Origin: Luteolibacter luteus
GTDB taxonomy: Bacteria > Verrucomicrobiota > Verrucomicrobiia > Verrucomicrobiales > Akkermansiaceae
Assembly: GCF_012913485.1 (NCBI RefSeq)
Contig: NZ_CP051774.1
Location: forward strand, 682,001-746,000
DNA: 64,000 bases
Direction of reading: 5' to 3'
In this document: positions 51,525 to 61,200 of the stretch, in pieces
How positions within the stretch are numbered: position 1 is the first letter of the stretch
Layout: the number at the start of each line of letters is the position of its first letter
The notes under the pieces: model-generated
Seen by the model: the letters and a program-made list of their open reading frames with translations, nothing else
Told to the model about the DNA's origin: nothing
Databases searched by the model: none
Translations under genes and position numbers: made by a program

Positions 51525-54500
51525 TCAGGGCTGGGTCGCCACCAGACGCGCGAAGAGCTTCCCTGAAGCGGCATTCGAAGCCGGGATCGTCACCGTCACC
51601 ACATCCGGATCCTGGGTCGTGTCGATGGTCACCGTCACACCATTTGCATCCGGACCGGCGGAGGCTGCACCGATCACCACGGAGTTTGGCCAGCTTCCCA
51701 AGCTGCTGCCATACTCCACCTTCAAGCCCGCCACCCCGATGCTGTCCTCCTCGCGGCGGAAGCTGAGGGTAATCCCCGAGCCCGCGCTGGCCGTTGCGGT
51801 CGGCTGGATCGAGGCCGAATCATTCAGCGTCGGATCCCCGCCAAGCACCCACTCCAACCCGGTTCCTAGACCATCGCCATCGAAGTCGAATTCGAAGTCC
51901 GTATTGCTCAGCCCCGCAAAGCCCGCCGCCCAGCTTGAATAAGCATTCCCCGCCGACACCGTGAGCACGATATCATTGCCGCTGATCGCAAGCGTGCCAC
52001 TCAAGCCCGGAGCGACCTCCGCCGTGACGTCTGCGGAATCAAGGGTGCCGGTAATGCCGCCGCTGGTGCTAATCAGCGTGTAAGTGCCCAGCTCAAGACC
52101 GTCCGCCCCCGCCAGCGCGAGCTCCGTCAGACCAAAGATCCCCGCGCCCAAGCTCAGCGAGCCACCTACATTGATCCGATCATTCGGACCTGCGAGCGCG
52201 CCGAGTTGCATGAAGATCCGGCCCGCACCAAGACCGGTCTGGCTGGCATCCAAGTTCCCCTGGATCGTCAGCGTCGCCCGCGTGTCGGTATTCACCCCGC
52301 TGGCACTCGTGCCACCTGGAGAAAGCTTGCTCGCCGCATAGAGTTTCACACTGCCAGCAATCACGCCGGAGCCACCAAGCGTTCCGCCTAGGGCGCCCGT
52401 GCCGCCGACACCGAGGGCTTCGCCGAAGTAGATGCTGCCCGGGACCTTGCCATCCACCAACAGGGAACCCCCGTCCACGATGTGAGTCGGGCCAGTGTAG
52501 TCGTTGTTCGGATTCGTGATCACCACCGTGCCCGTCTGCCGCTTGGCGAAGCCCGCGAGGCCATTGCCGGTCATCTTCCCGGAAACCACGATCGTGCCAC
52601 CGATCGGGCTGATGCGGGAAACACCCGCCGCTACTGCTGGATCCGCATCGAAATGAATGGTCCCGGAAAGCGTGGCATCCAGATATCCACTCGCGAGATT
52701 GATGATCTTGTTTCCGGTACCACCGTTCGAGAAGTAGATGTCGTTGTCGATCGTGCCCCCGGTCACGGACAGCGTGTTCACGTTCGCAGTCCCAGGCCCC
52801 ATGACGAGCGGCCCGGAACCGATGTTCACATCGCCCGCGATCAAGGTCCCATTGTAAATGTTCAAGCCACCGCTGAAGGTATTCGCCCCCGTTAAGGTCA
52901 GCACTCCCGTGCCACGCTTCGAAACGATGCCGCTTCCGGAGATGAGCCCTCCGTAGCTCAGATCATTGCTGCGGTTGATATCGAAGCCCGCATTGTTGAG
53001 CACGTCGCCCGCAATCGAACCGGTGGCACCGTTGCCGATCTGCAGGACACCCGCGTTTACGGTGGTGAGGCCGGTGTAGGTATTCTCCGCGGTGAGGATG
53101 GTGAGCCCCGTTCCGGCCTGAGTGAAAGTCCCGCTGCCACTGATCACGCCGCCAAAGGTCACGGTACCGCTGCGATTCGTGATCACGCTCGCGTTGTTGA
53201 TGATTGGTGCCGCCACACTGCCAGTGCTGCCGCCATCGCCGATCTGCAGTGTACCCGAGTTCACGGTGATCGGGCTGGCGCTCGTGCTGGCACCGGTCAG
53301 GAACAGCGTTCCGCTGCCATCCATCGTGATCGGCGTGTTGCCGGTGATCGAGGCCCCCAACGTGACATTCCCGCTGGAAGTGATGGCAATCGACGTCGCA
53401 TCGAGAGTCTCCGTGCTCACAGGCAGGATCGAAACGTCATTGCCCGCGGTGTTCTTGAAGGTGACGTTCCCGACAAGGACATTGCCGGCGAGGGAGATGG
53501 TCCCCGCAGCGGCATCGATGAACTCAATATTGTCGCGATCGTAGAAGTTGTCCGCAACCCCGGACCCCTTGTTGCGGAAGTTCCCGGAACCATCCTCGGT
53601 ACTCCAGTATTCGTTGCCATAGCCACGCCACTCCAGATTCGCGGCTTGGAAATTGTAGAGAAGGTCGGAATTCCCTCCCGCACCACCCAGACTGAGCGAA
53701 GCGCGTCCCGCGTTCAGCAGAATGAAATTGTTGAGATCCAGACCGCCATTCCCGTCGCGAAGAATCACCACCCCGGAGGCAGAAGACGCGGCATTCGCCA
53801 CGACCGCCACGAGGTCGCTGCTTTCGATGCTGACATCGGCTGCACGGAGAAACTGGTTCGCACCCGTGGTCGTGGGATCAAAGCGCAAGGTCGATCCACT
53901 CACGAACTTGAGAGAACCAGTGGTAATGCCCTCGCCGTCGATGGTTCCCGCCGAATTCACCGTGATGTCGCTGGTGAAGGAGCCCGATGCCTGGAGCGTG
54001 CCGCTGCTGACGGTCGTTGCCCCGGTGTAGGTATTCGTCCCGGAAAGCACCACCCGACGGGTCCCGGCAATGTTGAGCGCGGATCCAGCCGTGGACTCTC
54101 CGATGTTTCCACTGAAGCTCAGCTTGTCCGTGGCGTCGCCATTGCTTTCCAGCGTTGCACCACCATCCAGCGTGATCGAGCCGGTGAAGCTGTCGCCTGC
54201 CAGAGTGGAACTGGCCGAATAGATCTTCCCACCGTTGATGGCGAAATCGCGGGGAAAGGGATTGGTGATCTCAAATGCGCGAAACTCCGTCCCCGGCTTC
54301 AGCGTGATCAAGCCGCTGTTGTAGACAGACACTCCTTGCGTCTGAAGCGCTCCTTGCTCCACGACGATATCTCCGATGCTCACATTGCCACGCAGGTCGA
54401 ATTGCCCCGCTCCGACTTTGGTCAGGGTGTAAGGTCCGGTCGTGTTCGAGGTCCCATTGCTGCCAATCCCGTAGCGAGTTCCGGACGCCGCCCCCACGCT

Positions 54501-55304
54501 GGCATTGCCGGTGAGGATCAGATTGTCACCGATCGAGTTCGCGTCACCGGAGTTGCCACTCGTCTGATAGAGCGCGCCAATGCCGCCCTGGCCGACACCA
54601 ATGATTGAGACCGACTCTCCTGCGCCAAGACGCTGGTTGTTGAGATCCAAGGTCCCGCCGTCATTGACGATCGTGTCTCCCGCGACAGTCCCCAGAGCCG
54701 TTGCATTGCCTAGCTGGACAATGCCACCATCGATCGTGACGTTGCCGGTAAAGGTATTCGCGGCGGACAGCAATACGGTGCCACTCCCGGACTTGGCGAT
54801 CGCACGACCGGCGGATGATTCGTTGATCGGCCGGGAGATCGTCAAAAGGCCTGTACCGTTGTGAACGATGGAGAGGTCACTCGCGAGACTCAGCGTGCCG
54901 ACATTGTTCGTACCCGTCCCTTGCCCAATCGCGACGGATTGGTCGACACTCGCATCGACGTTCAGCAAAGCGCTGCCACTGTCGGCGGAGAAAACCAGCA
55001 TGCGCCCGGTCGCATTGTTATGGTTTGTCCGGATCTCAAGCGGACTGGCGAAGGGTCCCTGCAGGGAAAGTGTTCTCAACGTGCGGGGACCATTGCCGAG
55101 GTAGGTGATATAGTTGCTGATCGGTGTCCCGCCGTTGAAAATCACTTCAGTGGTGTTGTCGAAGACAGGGGTGGCACCGTTCCAGTTGCTGGAAACTGCC
55201 GGGTCCCACGCGCCACTGGTGCTGCCGCTCCAAGTGAACGTAGCCGCGGGCACGGCTTGGGTGGCGATCAAGGCGGCGAGAATCGGGTAAGCTTGCTTTT
55301 TCAT
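51525..55304 (-). CDS. Autotransporter-associated beta-strand repeat protein
   Basis: A 1259-residue exported protein. The signal peptide is about 1-20 (KKQAYPILAALIATQAVPA). Most of the chain is made of beta-helix units of the autotransporter-associated type, seen as GTLFLTGASTS, GTGVLTLTGANTFSGG and NTYTGLTTVNAGVLQIGNGA. After about residue 1150, DFDGDGLGTGLEWVLGGDP is a short Ca-binding, dockerin-like stretch that verrucomicrobial proteins often have near their C-terminus. No autotransporter beta-barrel follows. It is likely a long fibrous surface or extracellular protein. The lack of cysteine fits a beta-helix. Confidence 0.93.
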   Translation of the reverse strand: MKKQAYPILAALIATQAVPAATFTWSGSTSGAWDPAVSSNWNGATPVFDNTTEVIFNGGTPISNYITYLGNGPRTLRTLSLQGPFASPLEIRTNHNNATGRMLVFSADSGSALLNVDASVDQSVAIGQGTGTNNVGTLSLASDLSIVHNGTGLLTISRPINESSAGRAIAKSGSGTVLLSAANTFTGNVTIDGGIVQLGNATALGTVAGDTIVNDGGTLDLNNQRLGAGESVSIIGVGQGGIGALYQTSGNSGDANSIGDNLILTGNASVGAASGTRYGIGSNGTSNTTGPYTLTKVGAGQFDLRGNVSIGDIVVEQGALQTQGVSVYNSGLITLKPGTEFRAFEITNPFPRDFAINGGKIYSASSTLAGDSFTGSITLDGGATLESNGDATDKLSFSGNIGESTAGSALNIAGTRRVVLSGTNTYTGATTVSSGTLQASGSFTSDITVNSAGTIDGEGITTGSLKFVSGSTLRFDPTTTGANQFLRAADVSIESSDLVAVVANAASSASGVVILRDGNGGLDLNNFILLNAGRASLSLGGAGGNSDLLYNFQAANLEWRGYGNEYWSTEDGSGNFRNKGSGVADNFYDRDNIEFIDAAAGTISLAGNVLVGNVTFKNTAGNDVSILPVSTETLDATSIAITSSGNVTLGASITGNTPITMDGSGTLFLTGASTSASPITVNSGTLQIGDGGSTGSVAAPIINNASVITNRSGTVTFGGVISGSGTFTQAGTGLTILTAENTYTGLTTVNAGVLQIGNGATGSIAGDVLNNAGFDINRSNDLSYGGLISGSGIVSKRGTGVLTLTGANTFSGGLNIYNGTLIAGDVNIGSGPLVMGPGTANVNTLSVTGGTIDNDIYFSNGGTGNKIINLASGYLDATLSGTIHFDADPAVAAGVSRISPIGGTIVVSGKMTGNGLAGFAKRQTGTVVITNPNNDYTGPTHIVDGGSLLVDGKVPGSIYFGEALGVGGTGALGGTLGGSGVIAGSVKLYAASKLSPGGTSASGVNTDTRATLTIQGNLDASQTGLGAGRIFMQLGALAGPNDRINVGGSLSLGAGIFGLTELALAGADGLELGTYTLISTSGGITGTLDSADVTAEVAPGLSGTLAISGNDIVLTVSAGNAYSSWAAGFAGLSNTDFEFDFDGDGLGTGLEWVLGGDPTLNDSASIQPTATASAGSGITLSFRREEDSIGVAGLKVEYGSSLGSWPNSVVIGAASAGPDANGVTVTIDTTQDPDVVTVTIPASNAASGKLFARLVATQP

Positions 55305-55389
55305 CGGTGAATCAATCGGTGGCGAGCGAGCCGCTCGGCTGGCTCCGGGAGTGGGCTCCCGGTGGCCGCGCCGCGGTGTCAGGCTAAAG

Positions 55390-55416
55390 TGTCCCCAGTG
55401 TCCAGAATGTTCCCCA
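55390..55416. repeat. Three tandem 9-nt iterons
   Basis: TGTCCCCAG, TGTCCAGAA and TGTTCCCCA follow each other without spacer, about 85-110 nt upstream of the autotransporter-repeat gene on the minus strand. They may be binding sites. Confidence 0.35.
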
Positions 55417-55886
55417 ATTTTTCCTACTTTTTTGTCTAAATAACAGAATCCGGCTCAAAGCCTCCATGAAAACAGCCACAATCATCTTATAATCAGCAAA
55501 CAACGACTCACAAACACCCAATCCGCCGAGCTTGAAACACCCCAGTCGAATTCCTACCACAACTTTCAAATTATCGAGAAGAATCACAAATAGAATGGGT
55601 TTCGAATTTCGATCCTCCTTTCAAACGACTCCGATTCCCCGACATCGCTCGCGGGGCAAAAACCCCCAACAGGGAAACGCAAGAAGGTCCCAGCCTCGCA
55701 AAGCCGGCGGACCCGCCCATCCACTTCCACCCGTGTCGAACTGTCCTATGGTCTTCGCCGCCAAAACCACAGAAATGCAGATTCGCAACAACTTCGACAC
55801 AATCTGAAATTCATTCACACATCATAAGTAAATGAAATAATGTTGATTCCAAATGAACATCCAATGATACACCTTATTCGCCGTCA

Positions 55887-55903
55887 TGTGACAGAACATC
55901 ACA
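55887..55903. promoter_or_regulatory. TGTGA/TCACA inverted repeat upstream of the protease-nuclease gene
   Basis: TGTGA and TCACA are separated by CAGAACA, 20 nt before the start codon. The repeat resembles the palindrome at 63109-63128 (GAAC core in both). Spacing differs from the CRP consensus. Confidence 0.35.
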
Positions 55904-55922
55904 CAAACCATCCCTCCCACAT

Positions 55923-58148
55923 ATGGACACATCATCAAAACTGCATTCCACGGCCCGTGAACGCGTCCTTCAGACCAAGGAGCAGCGTGCGCACTCCCTA
56001 AGGGCCATCTCCGAGGGCCGCCCTCTGGACGCGGAACCCGATCAAGACCGCAAATGCCGGCGCCTTCAAACCGTGATGAATCTCCGTCCGGACCAGGCCG
56101 CGGAGATGGCAAGCGTGGCAGCCACCCCCAATCAGGCGGCCACTCATCGTTCCATCCGGGGACGTGAGATCGTCCAAGGCGACACTACCGACTTCTTGGA
56201 TGTCTCGTTCCTCGAAACCGCCACCGCGGTCGCGGGCACCGTCGCACGGGTGGCATTCCATAGCCGGCGTCCCCAAGGATCCGGTTTTATGGTATCCGAG
56301 CGCCTCTTCCTGACCAACAACCACGTCATCGAGACGCCCGACCAAGCAAGGCAATTTGTCCTCGAGTTCGACTATCAACGCGACTATCGCGGACAGCCAC
56401 GCCAAGTCACGCGCTTCGAGTTGGATCCGGATTCATTTTTCCTCACCAGCCAGGTGGACAAACTCGACTACACCTTGATCGCGGTAGGAAAGAGGATTGA
56501 AGGCAAGGGCACCCTCGAAGGCTACGGCTATTGCCCGCTGCTGGCCCGCGAAGACAAACACGTCTTGGGCGAGCTGGTAAACATCATCCAGCACCCCGAT
56601 GGTGATTTCAAGCAAGCCGTGATCCGCGAAAACCAACTCGTCGCGAGACTTCCTTCCGTTTTGCACTACGTGGCCGATACGAATCCCGGCGCTTCGGGTT
56701 CGCTGGTGTGCAATGACCAGTGGCAAGTGATTGCACTTCACCATTGGGGCGCTCCCTTTACCGAAACAACCGGCTTGGACGGGAAACCTGTCCGCTTTGA
56801 CGTGAATGAAGGCATCCGCATCAGCGCCATTCTGCGCGACATGGAGTCGAGATCAAACTCCCTCAGCATCCCCTTCCAACAGCTGTTGAAAAAAGTCGTC
56901 GAGCCAACCGTGGAGTATCCCAGTTCGCTGCTCAGCATCACCGGACGGGTCGAATCGGCTCCGGTGGAAGCGATTCAAAATCATGGAGGGCCGGCCGAGC
57001 TAAGGCCGGACGGAAGCGCGGTATGGAATATTCCGGTTCAGATCGCGGTCAATGTCGGTTCCTCCGCTCCAGCTCAACGGCCTGCGCCCACCAACGGTGC
57101 CCCCGTTCCCCAGACCGCGCCTCCTTCCTCACCACCGCACAATGGATCAAGCTTGGAGGCGATCACCATTGATACGAACTATGGAAATCGGGGCGGCTAC
57201 AATCCCTCTTTCCTTGATGGCTTCACCATTCCCCTTCCCAAGCTTTCCAAGACCCAGAAGGAGCAAGCCGCCAAACTTAAGAAGCCTGATCCCGGAGCTG
57301 ATCCCCACGAGCTCAAGTACACCCATTTCAGCGTGGTTCTCAACGCACGCCGCCGGCTCGCCTTCTTCACGGCCTGCAACATCGATGGGACAAGCTGGAT
57401 CAATATCGATCGCGACAGCGGACTCCCGAAGGAGGCGGCAGAGGCTTCGGAGGTCTGGTATGGAGATCGGCGCGTGGAAGACAACGACCAAAGCGATCAA
57501 TCCCTCTACGACAAGCAACGCCCCAAGCGGCTCTTCGACCGAGGCCACATGGTCCGCCGCCAGGATCCTTCCTGGGGCACCAAAAAGCGCGCGATCCGGG
57601 CGAATGCGGACACCTTCCACTTCGCCAACTGCATGCCCCAGGCTTCAACCTTCAATCAGTCGGCCAAGTTCTGGCAAGGCATCGAACAATATCTGCTCGA
57701 AGACAATACGGTAGCCGACAAGGACCGCATCACCGTCTTTACCGGTCCCGTCTTCGATGACAAGAGGGACAAGACCTACCGCTATGTGAAGGTCCCGCGG
57801 CAATTCTGGAAGATCATCGTCCGCATCCAGGACGGCCAGCCCATGGCGATTGCGCTGCTTGCGGATCAATCTCAATTCCTCAAGAGCATCCCGGAGAGCA
57901 TCAGCGAAGCGACAGGGGAATCGATGGAGGCCTGGGATGACACCACCAAGGTCGATGAATTTCTCTCCTCGGTCGTGGAAATCGAAAAGTTGACCGGTCT
58001 GGATTTCGGGGACCTGCGCGACTACGATTCCGGTACCGGAGCGGAAGGTATCAAGGCCCCGCTTGGTAGCTTCAGCGACATTCCCCTGTCTCCAGCCACC
58101 CTCCGACGGAGCCCGGCACGCCCGCGCACAAGCCGCAGCCGTAGCTGA
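55923..58148 (+). CDS. Trypsin-like protease fused to NUC-family DNA/RNA endonuclease
   Basis: A 741-residue protein with no signal peptide. Residues about 100-300 are a trypsin-like domain with catalytic His134 (LTNNHVI), Asp182 (KLDYTLI) and Ser258 (NPGASGS). A Pro/Ala/Ser linker spans about 380-410. Residues about 465-700 are a NUC domain: FDRGHMVRRQD with catalytic His542, and FANCMPQASTFNQSAKFW with the metal-binding Asn569. The first 80 residues are helical and charged. The linkage suggests a nuclease whose release or activation depends on proteolysis, as in some abortive-infection or toxin effectors, but no partner gene is adjacent. Last residues are Arg/Ser-rich. It sits next to an AT-richer gap, a hint of acquisition. 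Confidence 0.9.
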   Translation: MDTSSKLHSTARERVLQTKEQRAHSLRAISEGRPLDAEPDQDRKCRRLQTVMNLRPDQAAEMASVAATPNQAATHRSIRGREIVQGDTTDFLDVSFLETATAVAGTVARVAFHSRRPQGSGFMVSERLFLTNNHVIETPDQARQFVLEFDYQRDYRGQPRQVTRFELDPDSFFLTSQVDKLDYTLIAVGKRIEGKGTLEGYGYCPLLAREDKHVLGELVNIIQHPDGDFKQAVIRENQLVARLPSVLHYVADTNPGASGSLVCNDQWQVIALHHWGAPFTETTGLDGKPVRFDVNEGIRISAILRDMESRSNSLSIPFQQLLKKVVEPTVEYPSSLLSITGRVESAPVEAIQNHGGPAELRPDGSAVWNIPVQIAVNVGSSAPAQRPAPTNGAPVPQTAPPSSPPHNGSSLEAITIDTNYGNRGGYNPSFLDGFTIPLPKLSKTQKEQAAKLKKPDPGADPHELKYTHFSVVLNARRRLAFFTACNIDGTSWINIDRDSGLPKEAAEASEVWYGDRRVEDNDQSDQSLYDKQRPKRLFDRGHMVRRQDPSWGTKKRAIRANADTFHFANCMPQASTFNQSAKFWQGIEQYLLEDNTVADKDRITVFTGPVFDDKRDKTYRYVKVPRQFWKIIVRIQDGQPMAIALLADQSQFLKSIPESISEATGESMEAWDDTTKVDEFLSSVVEIEKLTGLDFGDLRDYDSGTGAEGIKAPLGSFSDIPLSPATLRRSPARPRTSRSRS

Positions 58149-58160
58149 CCCATTCACCAT

Positions 58161-58189
58161 CCCGGTGTTCTCCCTTGGGGAACACCGGG
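58161..58189. terminator. Bidirectional hairpin between convergent genes
   Basis: CCCGGTGTTC and GAACACCGGG form a perfect 10-bp stem, extended by CCC/GGG inside. It lies between the nuclease fusion and the lamin-tail protein. Confidence 0.65.
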
Positions 58190-58215
58190 ACACTCTCCCA
58201 CCTCCAATTCTTCCT

Positions 58216-61200
58216 TCAAGGAGCTTCGGACGCTTCTAGCCTCAGGAAACCACGGTCGCCTAGCGGAAGCCATGCCCTGCGAGCTTGGGTAGTGGCACCA
58301 TCCTGAATCAACTCGTCGTTCGCCGCGGGTAGCCATGCCTGCAAATCGGACGCCTGATAAGCACCCAGCATGCCGTCGTCGCGATCCTTGCGGACGCTGT
58401 AGTTCAGCACAAAACGCGGATTGCCACCATTCGGATCGATGCTGCTCGCCAAGCTGCTGAAACTCGATGGATCGCTGCCGAGAAGATATTCGACGAAGTT
58501 CGACAAGCCATCGCCATCGGCATCGCCCTCTCTCCCTCCTGCGCCAGCTTCCCCGAAGGCCGCGAGACTCCATGCCGCGTAGCCATTAACTCCAGTGCCG
58601 GGTGAGACAAGCCCTGCCACCCATGCCGACGGATCGCTTCCCTGCTTCCTCACACCGAGACGCCGGATGGAGGAACCGGTGCCGGCAGCTGTCGTCGGCC
58701 AGGGAGCTTGCGCGGAATAGAGCACCTCGTCTTCCACCATGAGTCCGACGAAGTTCGGCTCGTCTGCAGGCGGCGGCACAAGCCTGCGCAGCCTGACCTC
58801 TCCCCCGGCGTCACGGAGGAAATCGCCCGGCGACCAAGGCCCCACCAGACGCACCATAGCCGGGACACTGTATTGGGTGCGAAAGGCGGTGGCTTGCGAG
58901 GGCAGCAGCACGGGATCGAAGGAAACCACCACCACCGCTTCGGCAGGCGCGAGCGTGAAGCCCGCCGGGAAATCGAAATCCACATCGCCGCGCAAGGTCC
59001 ACCCGGCCATCGATTGGCTGGCCGAGCCGGTGTTGGAAATCTCCACAAACTCCGGGGTCGCCGCCGCCGGAAAATAGTGAATCTCACTCACTTGCACCGG
59101 GCCCACCCGCGGCACGGTATTGCTCGCGGCTGGCGTGTAGCTGGACAGCGGGGCCAAACCCGATGCGCCATCCGGATAGCTGCCGTAGGAAACTCCCGGA
59201 AGCACGGGTGTCCATTCCATGGCCTGCTCGAAGTTGTGCAGCTTGCCCGTAGCCGCATCGGCAGAGACCAGCCAGAGCTTACCGCCGCGGCTGCCATCCA
59301 GCGAGAACTCCCCTGCTCCCGGCGTACCCGGAGAGGGATTCCATTCGCCATTCGGATTGAAGTCCTGCTCGCTGAAGACAAGAAACTCGCCTGCCGGAAT
59401 CACCGTGCCATTCGGGATGCGATACATCCTGTAGTCATCGGCTCCGGAGGCCGCGGCCACATTACCCAAATACCAGCCACCAATGTTCACCGGTGAGCCT
59501 CCCGTATTGAAAAGTTCGATCGTATCGAGCTGCGGCGCCACGGTGTTGGAGAGGATCTCATTCACCTTCACCGTAGCCAAGGCAGGCACGGTATCCACTC
59601 CCGGACTACCATGAACGGCATCGCTGGCCTTCCAGTTCAGCGGATTCTCGTAGTCGGCTGTTAGACTACCGCTGCCGGTGTATTCCAGAGCACTGCCATC
59701 GCCATCGGCACGCTCGGGCCAATCGTCCTCATCATCATAGGAGAACTCCGCGATCACACCCGCACCGCGGTCATAGACATGCACGGCCTCCCCCGCATTG
59801 TCCAAACTGCCATCACCCGGCCACTCTGCAATGATCCTCGCGGCAGCAGCGCTGCCATAACGCCTGCCAAAAGCCGCGCGATCCTTCACAATCACCCCGC
59901 GTGCCCCGGGAGCGAGGGTGAAGGCAGGCATCACCACCTTCGCAACGGGTGCTCCCTCGCCTAGTGAAACGCCCTGGAGATTTACCGCTCCGCTGCCGAC
60001 ATTCTTCAACTCGATCCACTCGAAGTCCCCGGCCACCGCCGCAGGCAGCGCGGAGGCCTCATCTGCATCCGGCGCGAGAGGATTGTAGCAGATCGCGCTT
60101 ATTCGCAGGTCACCGGCGGCGGCATAGGTCTCGTTCACCAGATAGAGCGACTCAACCGGCCCACTCCAATTGGTTGCAGGAACGGCGAAGCTGCCCGATT
60201 TCCACGCCCGCGCGATGACCTTCATCGTTGCCGGAAGGGAAACCGGGGTGCCATTGTAAGCAATGGCCGAGGCCGAGGGGCTTCCACCTTCCGCACGGGG
60301 ATCTGTTCCATCGGTAGTATAGTAAACCGTCGTCCCGGAGGGAGCCGTGATCGTGGTGGTATCTCCTGCTGCCACCGGTCCGGAAGCGCGTACAATTGTC
60401 GGAGCGCTTACGAATTGCTGGTCGATCCAGGCGGAGCGGCTGATGAGCCAGTTCTTCAGGATACTACGCTCATTGCTGATGTCGTTCGAAGTCGACGAGC
60501 CATACCAGCGGAGATAGTCGCGCTTTGCCGGGTTGTCGCCATCCGCCGGTTTGAATTCGGCAAGGTAACCATCAAGGATGCTACCGACGTTCGCGTTCGA
60601 AAGCGTGCCGCGTCGCATCGCCTGCCAGCGGTCCACATAAAGTTGGCGGAATTCGACATCCTGGAAAAGCTGCTGCCACCAGGAGAACTGGAAGTAATTC
60701 GTCGCGTCTCCCGTTCCGGTCCAGGTCGTGGGGCTATCGTCTCGGGAATCGGTGGAGTTTCCGGAGCGGTCGAAGTCCCATAACGGCCCCGCAGCCATCG
60801 GTGCGCCACGGTCCTTGTGGAAGTAGGCGCTCAAACGCAGCGCATCCACATTCTTCGCGAGCATGCAGAAGAGGTTGTGATCCGCCCATGCCGCGGAGTC
60901 GATGTAGTTCCGGTAGCTCCGCGTGCTGAAGCTCGACGATGCTTCCGTGAAAAGCTTGTCCTCGAAGTCTTGGAAGTAATTCACCAAATACGAAGACTGC
61001 TGGGTTGGCAGGTCGGCCCTCTTGGGCCGGTGAATCACCAGGCCATCCCCACCGGTCCCCGGAGTAGGCAGGTTCCGGGAGGTACGCCAGATGAACTCAT
61101 CCGACTCGCCCGCATCCACCTTGAAGATATAGCCGCCGCTGACCCGCGGCAGAGTGACATCGGAAGGATCGATGTTCGCGACATCCACACGATCCGGGCT

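Larger units (their letters stand above)
55305..55922. other. 618-nt AT-richer intergenic gap
   Basis: A divergent gap, visibly lower in GC than the neighbours (55380-55900 holds many A/T runs). No ORF looks coding. It contains three tandem 9-mers (55390-55416) close to the autotransporter-repeat promoter and a TGTGA/TCACA inverted repeat (55887-55903) 20 nt before the protease-nuclease start. Confidence 0.5.

Noticed and set aside
55532-55807. 91-codon frame in the AT-richer gap
   Set aside because: The product is Arg/Pro/Thr-rich without motif, has no plausible start context and uses codons unlike the neighbours.
55887-55903. CRP binding site before the nuclease fusion
   Set aside because: The arms match TGTGA/TCACA, but the spacer is 7 nt here and 8 nt at 63112-63127; the CRP consensus needs 6. 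I list them only as inverted repeats.
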